Shown here one piece after another: positions 33,978-43,905 of a stretch of 64,000 bases of DNA. The notes below the pieces were generated by a model, which did no database searches, was not told the origin of the DNA, and was given only the letters and a program-made list of their open reading frames with translations. Numbering within the stretch: the first letter of the stretch is position 1; each line of letters starts with the position of its first letter. Origin of the DNA: Flammula alnicola (taxonomy: Eukaryota > Basidiomycota > Agaricomycetes > Agaricales > Strophariaceae); assembly GCA_015499995.1 (NCBI GenBank), contig JADNRV010000049.1:248001-312000 (forward strand), given 5' to 3'. Made by a program: the position numbers and the translations under genes.

Positions 33978-34912
33978 GTGCTTGGGGCCTCACTTTAACA
34001 CCACCACGGCCTTACACCACCAGCAAGCCCCATCCGCTGTGCCATCTCAGTCACCAAGTGCCGTCCACCAGCTGCCCTGTTCCAGCAACACCACCACGAC
34101 CGCCGCCCCCATTACAAGGACGACAGATGGTGAGGATGATCGACAGGCAGCGAGGATGATCACCGCCTCGTCTCAGTTCCTTCATCTCCTCTTCTAAGTT
34201 CTCTCCTCTCGTCTTTCGTCCTCTCCTGTCCTCCTCTCGTCACCTACTGATCTCAGCTTGAGCCGTCATCGCCAGCACCATCGGACAAGCAGCTTGCCAT
34301 CCATACCACCTGTGTTCACCTCTAATGTCGGTTGGTGTCGTCCCATTCATCTCGTAAGTCTCCATATCCCTTCTTTACCCACATATCGCTGATAATATAA
34401 TAGCTGCAACATCGCATCATGGTCAGCAACGTCCTCGTGTACGCAAACAATGTCGCTACTCACCTTCCACTAACACGCCCGCTGACGAGCCACCCCATCT
34501 AGAGAACACAGCTAGCTATCAGGGCACCATGCCATTGAAAAGCTACAAATAATGCTCGTACTTAGAGTCTTGGTTCATTGTGTAATTTGCTTGTACCATA
34601 TTATATTTAGAATCCATGTACAAATCCAAGTACATTAATTACATTTCATATATTCAATGTTGAGTTTCTGAATTGTTGACCAAATTCAAGCAATGTGCAA
34701 CCTAGGATGTGTGTAACCTAGGACATGTGGAGGTTGACCCAAGTTGCTCTGGGATGGCCTGGGAAATTTGATCTTATCTAACTTGTCATAGGGCCAAAAG
34801 TGGCCTCACAGGAGTATCCAAGGTGCCCCAGGATGCCCTTATAGCGCATTATAATACCTCTTCCAGTCAATTTTTCCTGGGATGACCTGGGGCAAAAGTG
34901 TTTTTCCTGATG

Positions 34913-36684
34913 CCCTTCCTCCCCGTCTCTCTCTATCTCAAACCACCACCATCTCCCACTTCTCCTCTCGATTCTCATACACTTTACTCGATGCAAGCTA
35001 CACTCGAGCTCTATGCTACCACATCCTCTTGACATGTGTGGTGCTGTAGCTTTGTTTCTACCACCCTGCCATGCGCGTGGCTGGTCGTCGTCGTTATATT
35101 GGCCCACGTGAGCCATCTCGCCTAGGCGATATGTCTATCGTAAGTCGACGCCCTTAACGTTTGTTCACCATATTCACGTTTCTCATAGGTCTAGACTCTT
35201 CAATATCTATCCATGGTCGATCAACACCCATCTGTCGCTGGTCCACCAACCACCACTCAACTACTACAACTAGTCATCTTGCTGGCAGCGGAGTCGGCAC
35301 CATAAGGTATGTCCCATCTCAAATCACCACTTTCTTCTCGACTAACCCGCCATCCATTAGACGCCCGCTCGCCGGTCAACGCCATACTGCTCGCCACAAT
35401 ACCAATCTCGCCTATCAACTAGGCTTCGAGTACTCGACCTGTCCTCAGACGCTCAACAACGGCGTGCTCGAACTCATCTCTGCAACGTCTCGTGGTGCCT
35501 GCTTATGGCCTGGAGGTGGCCGCCTCTCGGTACTTATCATTTACATATGCTCTCCTTTATAACTCATGCAACGTCTTCAGCGGCCCCCTTCTCTCTTCCC
35601 TCTCCCAATCTGGCGCCTCGAAAGAGTCATGCATAGCAATAGGGTGACCCAATGTGGGGCACGTCGATCTTCCATGATCTTGCTTCGGCAATTTCAAAGA
35701 TAAACACCACTACCCTTCAACCCAGTACCTGTTGCTATTGCATTGACTCTGGCGATTATGGTCGCCACCGGGGTCATTCACACCACACCATTACCACACC
35801 ATGCAACACTGCCAAAGGCGCGCAAGTTTTTCAGATACCAGGGTTACTGTAGATGTCGGTAGACCTTAGTAGGCCACGACAGTTGGCGGCGCGAGACATT
35901 CCTCGCCTGGGGGGCCTGCGCATCCTGTATGTTGGGATGCAAGGGTCTGCGATGATGATTGACGACAGAACCGCTCATACGATTCAGTGCTCACAGCCGA
36001 CCTATTGCGGCTAGCCCGTCGATAGCTCTCGCCTTCGCATACTTCCTCTTTGAGCCTCTGTCGTCGTCGTCCTAGTTACCCCGGTCGCGATGGATTATCA
36101 GACCAAAAACTGTCAGAGGGCATAAACTGTAGATTAGTTGGGGGTTTGCGGTTGATCACGAGTGGCGGCCATTGCAAGGGGTAGCCCATGCATCCTCAAG
36201 GTGCAAGGGTTCACGCGACGACGACCGACGACAGAACCGCTCACACAATTCAGTGCTCACAGCCGACCTATTGCGGCATGCCCGTCGATAGCTCTCGCCT
36301 CCGCATACTTCCTCTATGAGCTGCAAGACTTCTGTCGTCATAGTCAGAGGCACCTTGGATGGCATACCTCTGGAACCAAAACCGCCCAAGAGGAAGGACT
36401 CAGTTGGAGGAGTCAAAGCATAGATAGCGGCATAGTATGCCATCGCAGTAGAATGGTCGCTTACAATTGTAGCCCATGACGGGTTACTGAGACATTTATA
36501 CAGTTCCATTCACTACATACTCATGATGTTCTGGCTATGTTCGAGGCTGTCCCGATGCTCGATGTCATTCACGCCCATTTTGTAGTGCCAAAAAGTTCTG
36601 TGCGGAAGATGCATTGTTGAGAAGGGCCGTGAGGTGCAGCTCAGGCTACAGCTTCGTAGTCGCCGTATTGTTGCTATTTGCAAT
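34913..36684. other. Region without a supported gene
   Basis: The 133-codon frame at 35,161-35,562 and its neighbours show possible introns but no domain. A diverged direct repeat of about 140 bp lies at 35,941-36,075 and 36,200-36,340; on the minus strand both encode EEVC(E/G)GESYRRA and RNRSAVSTE in frame, the second within a 117-codon frame (36,156-36,509) that may be a gene fragment. Confidence 0.4.
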
Positions 36685-36828
36685 TATTCGAGTCTAAAAT
36701 GACGAGGTATCGCATAAACGTGCTACGACATGGTGGTAAGGGATAAAGAAGGAGACGAACGAAGGCGAGGATAAAGAATCTAATGCTAACACAGGTAAAT
36801 AGCCGAATCGGAATCACGAACTCCAACA
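36685..36828 (-). repeat. 3' LTR, 144 bp
   Basis: Preceded (minus strand) by the polypurine tract TGAGGGGGCA at 36,829-36,838. Confidence 0.85.
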
Positions 36829-37019
36829 TGCCCCCTCAACGAGACAACGGGGAACGGGTCGAAGGTGGAAAGGAGAGAGAGAGAGCGATGAAGGGTGTAG
36901 AGTTATACAGTGATGAGAGGATCAGACTGGCTAGTGAGTAAAATGTACATATTATGCTTGACTGGACTGATGTGAATATGTGCAAGTGAAAGGGATGGAA
37001 GTGGGCGACTGAAGTCGGC

Positions 37020-37860
37020 AAGATTATGTCAAGGTAGGGGGACCAGAGTCGGCGAGGTAGGGTGATCAAAATCGGCAAGGTAAGGCGACCAGAGTCGGTG
37101 AGGTAATAGGGCGACTCGGACTGAAGTCGGCGAGAAGGGAATACCCGAATGTATGCGCAACGTCAATGAGGGCGACTGCAGTCGAGGGCGAGGGCATGCA
37201 AGAATAATGCAGCAAGGTGTATTCATGAGGGCGAGCGGAGTCAAGGGTGAGGGCGTTGAGGTTTCGCGAGAGAAAGTCGTGGTGAGATGAATATGCGAAA
37301 GGAACCGTCTTGAGATGCGAGGTGAAGGTGCAAAAATCGGGCAAAATGATGAGGTTTCGCAAGCAAAGTCGGTGGCGAGACATAGAGGGTAAACGGGGTG
37401 CTAGAAAGTCGTGATAGCGTGGCTGTCGAATGTTACAAAGATAAATTGCCCTAGGTGTTGGTGTTGATATCAGAGATCAAGTTTTCGATTGTGAGAGCCT
37501 GTCGAGTTTGAGGAAACGAGTGTGTATAGAAAGGAAGGGTGTTCCTGTGGAGGATGATTGTTTAGAGGATCGCGCAGAGCGCGGGGATAGAGAGGTATTG
37601 TAGGTATAGCTGATGGCGTGACGACATAGGATAATGGAGCTTGAGGTAAGGCAACCGAAGTCGAGGTAAGGCGATTGAAATCGAGGTAAGGCGACTAAAG
37701 TCGGCGAGGTAGGGCGATAAAAATCGGCGAGGTAAGGCGACCAGAGTCGGCAAGGTGGTAGGGCGACTGAAGTCGAGGTAAGGCAATCGGAATCGAGGTA
37801 ACGCGACTGAAGTCGACGAGGTAAGGTGATCAAAATTGAAGTAAGGTACAGGCAAGACAC
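37020..37860 (-). repeat. Minisatellite inside the LTR element
   Basis: Degenerate units of about 20-30 bp around GTCGGCGAGGTAAGGCGACC. A 140-bp segment containing GTTGGTGTTGATAT and GCGCAGAGCGCGGGG is also duplicated (37,450-37,590 and 38,098-38,205). Confidence 0.75.
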
Positions 37861-38193
37861 TGATGAGGTAGGGCAACCGGAGCCAACAAGATGGGGTTCT
37901 GCCTTGATTCGGCGAGCCTGGAAAAACTTGAATATATGTACAAAGTTGCGGGTGATGTGGTGACGATGAACAAGCCGGGCGAGATAGCGAGGTTTCGCAA
38001 GAGAATTCAATGGCGAGATCTGGAGATGAGATGTAGGACCAGAAAGTAGCAATAGTGTGTCTGTAGAGTGTTGGATTCAATTCGTGAGTCGGCCTAGGCA
38101 TTGGTGTTGATATAAGAGGTCAATCTTTCGACAGCGAGAACAGACTGTTCTGGTGGAGGATGTTTATTTAGAGAGAAAAGAGATGGCGCAGAG

Positions 38194-38209
38194 CGCGGGG
38201 CCCATAACC
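38194..38209 (-). other. Primer-binding site, initiator tRNA-Met half-molecule type
   Basis: Minus strand reads GGTTATGGGCCCCGCG next to the LTR. It is complementary to the anticodon arm of initiator tRNA-Met (GGGCCCATAACC), and the complement continues into GCGCAG of the D-arm side. Priming by an internal tRNA fragment is typical of copia-type elements. Confidence 0.75.
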
Positions 38210-39452
38210 TATTCGAGTCTAAAATGACGAGGTATCGCATAAACGTGCTACGACATGGTGGTAAGGGATAAAGAAGGAGACGAACGAAGGCGAGGATAAA
38301 GAATCTAATGCTAACACAGGTGGCCTTGCTGTGAAACAGAAAGGTTTCCCCGGTGTCTAAACCCCCCCATATAAGGAAGTAAGAGTTTTCTGCGCTTTGT
38401 CAGCTACCCTTGGGTCAAGCTCGACCAAACACTACCTTAGGTTGACCTTTCGTCGAGTTTTCTGCAACTTGTTTGTTTGGCTCTAAGGCTCTCGCCCTTG
38501 ACTCAAGCTTAACCAAACACTACCTTAGGTTGACCTTTCGTCGAGTTTTCTGCAACTTGCTTGGCTCTGTTTGCATTAGGGGTTTTTTGTCCGCATCGTG
38601 CATTTCTGATTTCTGCCCCTCTGTGCTGTATGTACTCTGTATATATGTTCCACGTCATTGCAACGTTGATCATCTTTACTAGCACCACCATGCCAGTACC
38701 TAGGGGAGAACCATGTCACTCATTGTGTCAATGTCAACAAGTGTGCCAACCACTACATCTCCCCACCCTACGGTTTAGCCCTAACTCTAAGTCGGATGAG
38801 TCACCAAAAACTTGTTATCAATGGCGTGTTTGCATTCATCTGGCCGGGCCACTATTCCACTAATTTTCCGAGTCACTAAGTCACCTTTCTCGCACGACAG
38901 TCCTTGGTTTGACCCTGCCTCAGTAGGTGGGAAGAGTAAGGCGAGGCGCCATTGCCGACATGTGGGCATTTTTGCTAATGCTGCAACAAGCAGCGTGAAA
39001 TTGTTGAATTTTTTTTTCTAAAATGCTTCACTCTCACCGTTCACAATAACATTTCATATGGTATGCTGCCTTTCGTCAGCACTGCGAGGAGCCAACCGAA
39101 GGTTGGTGACAAGCAGTGTGAAATCGTCCAAACACAACTTTTATTTCAACAACACTTTATTTTGGTATTTCTCAAATAATTCTCTATCAATTATTGTATG
39201 ATATGCCGCTTTTTGCCAATGCTGCGAGGAGCCAACCAGAGGTTGGCGATGAGCAGCCTGAAATTGCAGAATAGATACATATATATATATTCATAATGCT
39301 TCAAGTTTACAATTCTCTACTGGCCGGGCTAATTTTGTGATAATCCGACAAATAGAAATAAAACACAACACATTAGCTATTACACACAGCAAGGCCATGG
39401 TGACAAAGTCGTCCCTTTATAAATAGCCGAATCGGGATCACGAACTCCAACA
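38210..39452 (-). repeat. 5' LTR, interrupted
   Basis: LTR bases 38,210-38,320 and about 39,420-39,452 are separated by 1.1 kb of foreign DNA. The uninterrupted order (ACACAGG then TAAATAGCCG) is seen in the 3' LTR. Confidence 0.82.
38321..39397. mobile_element. 1.08 kb insertion with 13-bp TIRs
   Basis: Begins TGGCCTTGCTGTG and ends CACAGCAAGGCCA, perfect inverse. About 22 further bases lie before the LTR resumes, so the target duplication is unclear. No gene. It contains an 80-bp direct repeat near 38,405-38,575 (CCAAACACTACCTTAGGTTG) and three copies of a unit around GCTGCGAGGAGCCAACC (38,965, 39,070, 39,210). Confidence 0.65.
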
Positions 39453-39457
39453 GCAAT

Positions 39458-40280
39458 GAAGTTGGTACACCTTTTGTACCCCTTCTGCCTTACCTCCTCG
39501 GAGTCCAAGGCCGTAAGTTTCGGCATCGGGAAATCCTGAAGGTCATTCGCTCTTTCCCTCTATCTTCGTTCCAAGCCTAACAAGAGTGCAGTCACTGCGT
39601 TTGTGGTGAAATATAGACGCCCTCTATTTAGGTATCTATGAGGCACCAATCGCGGAAATAGTGGCCGACTATTTTTGGAATAAGGGCACCTCTATTATGC
39701 CGTTTATTGGTAAGACATTGGGGCCTAAATAGTGCCCTCCATAGGTCAATCATAGGATGTATAGAGGCCCACCATATATCACCAATGAAGGTCTTTATAT
39801 ATTCTATGCCGTAGCAATAGTGGGCACCATTGGGCCACTATTTATTACCTTACAATTTAGAAAACCAGACAGATCCTCGATATATGGAATGAGATCACAT
39901 TGAACATTGATAACTACATATGTTAACGTAAAACATTATGCTTTGCTAATGCTAGGTAACATACACAGGAGGAAACTCCTCTCCCAGCACCTAGTGGTTC
40001 GCCTCCAGCGGGAACGATCTACCTTGCGAGGCTCACCTTGCCTGTACAGACAGCCGTTTCATCCTTCCATTTTCCCTTGGCTGGGCAGCACACGGTCCCT
40101 GCTCAGTGTGTCGTACATCTCCGCCATCTCCTCAGTGCTTGGTGCTGTGGATGCTGAGGTTGAGCAGGGTGTGCACCAGGCCGGTTGGCGTGCATGATGA
40201 CTGACACCCTGTGAGTGGGCGGGGGATATCAAGGCTGCGAGCTCAGGTGGGGTAGTCTGCGAAGATATATGACGGTAAAG
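39458..40280. other. Intergenic, no gene recognised
   Basis: AT-rich to 39,950, then a 96-codon frame (39,907-40,197) without a domain. Confidence 0.5.
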
Positions 40281-41750
40281 ATGCTTAGTGCGGGGTGTGT
40301 GTGAACTACTAGATAATCAAGTAGTCGCTTTCAATAGACTTGTAAGGTCTATTAAAGAGATACTATCAAATCCGACTTGCTTCACTATTAATAACTACTT
40401 TACTACACTCAAACACCCAAATCAATGTTTAGTTGACTTAGTTCATCCAAGGGGAGGATAATAGTTTTATAATATCGATACCTGATAGTAGGTGCGCGAT
40501 AAAAGAAGGTGTTTAACTATGTAACGGCTTAAGCAAGGCCTTAGGCGCGTTTATAGTTAATGGGTCGTTTTAAGTCCAATAGACTTGTGTAAATTCTGGT
40601 CTGGTACTCGGAAACTAGTGCTCTATGCACAAACTGCTAACTGATCTTGCTTTGTCTTGTTCTCCAATTGAGAAGATGGCTCTATGCCCTTTAACTTGTC
40701 TTTACTTGTCTCAAAAACTATACTTGTGGAAAGAGGCGCGCAGATGTCTTATCCGCCGACACTACAGTCCCTTAACAATGGCCAGAGGCGCGTAGACGCT
40801 TTGTCTACCGACACTACAGTCCAGGTCCCCAGATGTCCTTTGACAAAGGGTAGGTTTTGAACAAGTCACTTAGACAGGTTCCTTGGCTTATAACTCTCTT
40901 TACTTGTCTTGGCGAATCACTTAGACACGCGTTCTCGTCTTAACAGTTCGTTTATATCGTTACTTGGTTTCTTTTTATATTATGGGACTCTCGCTTTGAA
41001 GCTACTTGGTACTTAGAGGTGAAACACTTAAGATATAACTCTTAAGCGCTTGTATCTCGTGGGTGGTAAATTGCTTGTATTCTACGGTGTTACAGGGCTG
41101 CTTATATACTACTGAGACGATATATTATTACATAGACACAATGACGAGAATATAGAGGTTTCATGGGCATTTGTGCGCGAGCGGCGGCCTTGTGGAGTAC
41201 AGTTTCCGTGCGCGTCCGCTCAATCATGCCTTTTTGGTTGGATCGGGAGCTCAGATCGTCGTCGGCTCGGCTAACTTAAGCGCCTAAGACTTACTCCTCC
41301 TCGACCGCATGGTATACAGGCTCGTGACCTTTCGTTTTCATTGGTATCTTGTCTTGTCATTGGCTATCGACTGACCAGAGCATAGACGCGCTTACATCTC
41401 GTCGGAGACGCTCGGGCAATCCTCACCCGTTCTGTCCGTGATAATCCTCGTGATTAGGGTTGTAACCCTTCGTCCTCCGTACCCGATACTCTGGTACTCT
41501 CGGCGTGCATCTGGGATCTCGCTGTGTCGAGTTATGCACCCCGGAAATCTTCCTGTACCAAGTTATTACCCGATATGGTATGTGTTCCCAATTTGGTATC
41601 CCTTTGATCCGAGCTTTGATCGGCGTTGCTACAGGCGCGTCTATGGGCGTCTGCTTTACCCATCTGCTCCACTGTCCTCGGTGCCTTCGGCAATGTCACG
41701 CGACCTGTCCTGTAGTGTGCCTAGATGTCCGTTCTTTAATCTAGAGACCC
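40281..41750 (+). repeat. LTR-like dispersed repeat, copy 1
   Basis: ATGCTTAGT...GTGTGTGTGAACTACTAGAT to ...CTTTAATCTAGAGACCC matches 48,220-49,517 in the same orientation. No pol gene is next to it, so it could be a solo LTR; I could not define a target duplication. It has an internal duplication (AGAGGCGCG(C/T)AGA, near 40,733 and 40,784). Confidence 0.65.
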
Positions 41751-42976
41751 GCGCCCTCGCTGTATAGGCCGGATGGTTAAGATATTACTGAAAGGCGCCT
41801 ATTCCGTACACTTCATTAGATGTATTGACTGTTATCTCAATAGTTACTAATGATAATGTCTTTATTAAACCGCGCATTCCTCATTATCTTGCATAGTTTC
41901 CTCTAGTCCTTAGTAGTCTTGTCATTGTAATGTCCGGACTTGTAACATTTAGACTACGGTATAAGCTTTACTAAGTGCTAAAAATAGCTCAGGTAAGGAG
42001 AATAGTAGTCCGTTCACAGCTAGCCGCTCGCGGTCTCTTCAACGGGGACAAGACGATGTCAGTAACGATTTAAGTGGGCTACAGGTTCCGCATCTATGAT
42101 ACCACCTACGCCTTCTTGAATCTTGATGCAGGTACGATGAGATTCTAGGTCCTAAAGACAGCGTCAAGAAAGGTAGCACTTCATTAATAATTGGAAAAAC
42201 ACATACCATATGGCCTGCTACATATATTGCCCTGGTTGAATCATAGAACAATGATATCTAGGGTGAGAAATAAGAGTGTCCTCGACAGTGAAAGGAGAAC
42301 GAACCTCACTGTCATGAACTGTCCTTGCACAATGGTTAGCTATCCGCGCATGTCTAACGTCATTGTGTGCCGGGGGTGTACTGAGTAGCAGAAGAGATTA
42401 GGGAGAGATCACGGAAGGAAGGAAGGAAGGAAGAAGGCGGGCGAAAAAAGTTCACATGCGCAGAATCGGAGTTTGAATGGACTTGGTTCGTTTCAAAACT
42501 TCGTCGGAAAAATAAGTGGTACTGGTGATGCCCTATAGGTATGATTTTTCATCAATAGTAGCTATAGTAGTATATTGTAGATGCTTTTTGGGTACCCTCT
42601 ACTGGTCCGAAATAGTATCCCTCTATTTTTGACCTTCGGAGGCCGCTACATCAGGGGAAACCAACAATTCTATGTAAACCTACGTAGCACCAATAATCAG
42701 GGTAGAGTGGTAGAGTAGTCCCCAAATATATAGATACAGTAGATCTCAGCCATTATTCAGTAGCACCCCGTAGCGCATGCATGTGACTCAGTAGCTCACA
42801 ATTATTCCAATAGCTTTCATGCTACCAGGTCTATCCATTGTATTGGAACTATGGACAGACTGATAGACAGGCTAATTACAATGTAAATCACGCATATATA
42901 TAGGGATGAATAATATGATTTGCGCATTACTCGTAGCTACTACATGACGAATACATGATGAATGCTAAGATAGTCA
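41751..42976. other. Intergenic, no gene recognised
   Basis: AT-rich; a (GGAA)5 microsatellite sits at 42,413-42,432. Short frames only. Confidence 0.5.
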
Positions 42977-43719
42977 CTAATCCTCCATTTCGCTATCAGT
43001 CTCGCCTGTCCTTCCTTGCGCCTCGGACTCCTTGCCCTTGGCTCTGGCACTGCGCGCAGATTGGTATGCTTCAGGTACCTGAAAAGTATTGTTAAGTTAG
43101 CAAGCTGAACAATAACAAACCAAAAAATAAACGTGCATCGTGTTATAATCGTCTACGAGCTCCCGATCTTGCCGCAAGCACAAAGAGTGACGAGCACGGA
43201 AGGCTGCAGGCAGGCCATCGAGAAATGGCGATACGACAATCGACGCACGTCATGCTGACTTATACGATGTTGCTCGCATGTTGTAGGTGAGGGTGCGGGC
43301 TATGACAGTTGGGCGCCGCGACCGAATGATGGGGGGCGAGGCAGAAGTCTTAAACACCCTGCTGCACGAAAGGGAAAAGGTGAGTAGGTTGGGCAAGTCG
43401 AATGAGTTCATACAGGACAAACCTGTGCCCTCGCCGTCCTATCTGTGCCCTGCTTCCATTTGTGTCGCCTTTTGCAGTCACTGGCATTGTGGTGTCGTGT
43501 TTCAGTGCTCGCGGCACAAAGACCTGGGCAAAAGGAGGTGTTACGGTAAACAAAGACACGAGGGTGGGCTTCCACGTACTTGGTGCTGTTGCTACTCCCC
43601 TGGGTCCGACAAGAGAGAGCTCTTGTGGAATTTGAGGGCCATTGAGGAAGGAAAAGGGGAGGAGGAAACAAAGGAGCGACGAATAATGATGTGAAAATTT
43701 CTGAGTGTGTGTCGAACAT
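42977..43719 (-). pseudogene. 3' part of an unidentified gene with an in-frame stop
   Basis: On the minus strand, exon pieces join across introns with good signals: PRALKHDTTMPVTAKGDTNG, then (intron with acceptor TTTCGTGCAG) VFKTSASPPIIRSRRPTVIA, RTLTYNMRATSYKSA, a TGA at 43,250-43,252, RASIVVSPFLDGLPAAFRAR, HSLCLRQDRELVDDYNTMH, and (intron, acceptor TTTTCAG) VPEAYQSARSARAKGKESEA to a stop at 42,977. The stop could be a CGA-to-TGA change. The family is not recognised; the context suggests a remnant of a transposon-borne or expanded gene. Confidence 0.45.
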
Positions 43720-43827
43720 TGTGTTGTGTTTGGTCTGTCGGAGTCTGAATGAACTTAGCGCGTTTGAGATTCATCACATGCTTCGGAGAACACCATGTGA
43801 TCTTATATATTCACATCAAATACTCGC

Positions 43828-43905
43828 GCATTGGCTGAGTGGTAAGATTGCATGGTTCTTTTTGTCCACATCCTGAGTTCAATTCTCTGTCGTCACCAAA
43901 TTATT
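43828..43905 (+). other. tRNA-like sequence with A- and B-box similarity
   Basis: TTGGCTGAGTGGTAAG resembles a Pol III A box, and GAGTTCAATTCTC about 50 bp on resembles a T-arm/B box. The acceptor ends do not pair well, so this is at most a tRNA pseudogene or the head of a SINE. Confidence 0.25.

Larger units (their letters stand above)
15413..34912. mobile_element. Element X1 (outer shell of the nest)
   Basis: The left end CATCAGGAAAAACACTTTTG and the exact inverse at 34,893-34,912 bound a 19.5 kb block. Flanks give a CC (possibly CCC) target duplication. Subterminal DNA on both sides is rich in CCTAGG/CCCAGG strings. Removing X2 (18,022-33,712) leaves an element of about 3.8 kb holding two core modules, minisatellite arrays and three hairpin pairs. 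No transposase or other protein gene is seen, so it is non-autonomous or of an unknown type. Confidence 0.7.
36685..39452 (-). mobile_element. Gutted Ty1/copia-type LTR retrotransposon
   Basis: Minus-strand LTRs run TGTTGGAGTTCGTGAT...GACTCGAATA, flanked by the 5-bp duplication GCAAT (36,680-36,684 and 39,453-39,457). The 3' LTR is 36,685-36,828 (144 bp). The first 111 bp of each LTR on the plus strand (36,685-36,795 and 38,210-38,320) are identical. Primer site and polypurine tract are in place. The internal 1.38 kb (36,829-38,209) carries no gag or pol, only tandem repeats, so it is an internally deleted copy. Confidence 0.85.

Noticed and set aside
15413..34912. Centromere or subtelomere satellite
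   Set aside because: Repeats resolve into bounded elements with target duplications; no telomeric TTAGGG runs and normal genes lie on both sides.
35161..35562. 133-codon frame as a gene
   Set aside because: Ser/Thr/His-rich without a domain and with possible introns in a different frame; evidence too thin.
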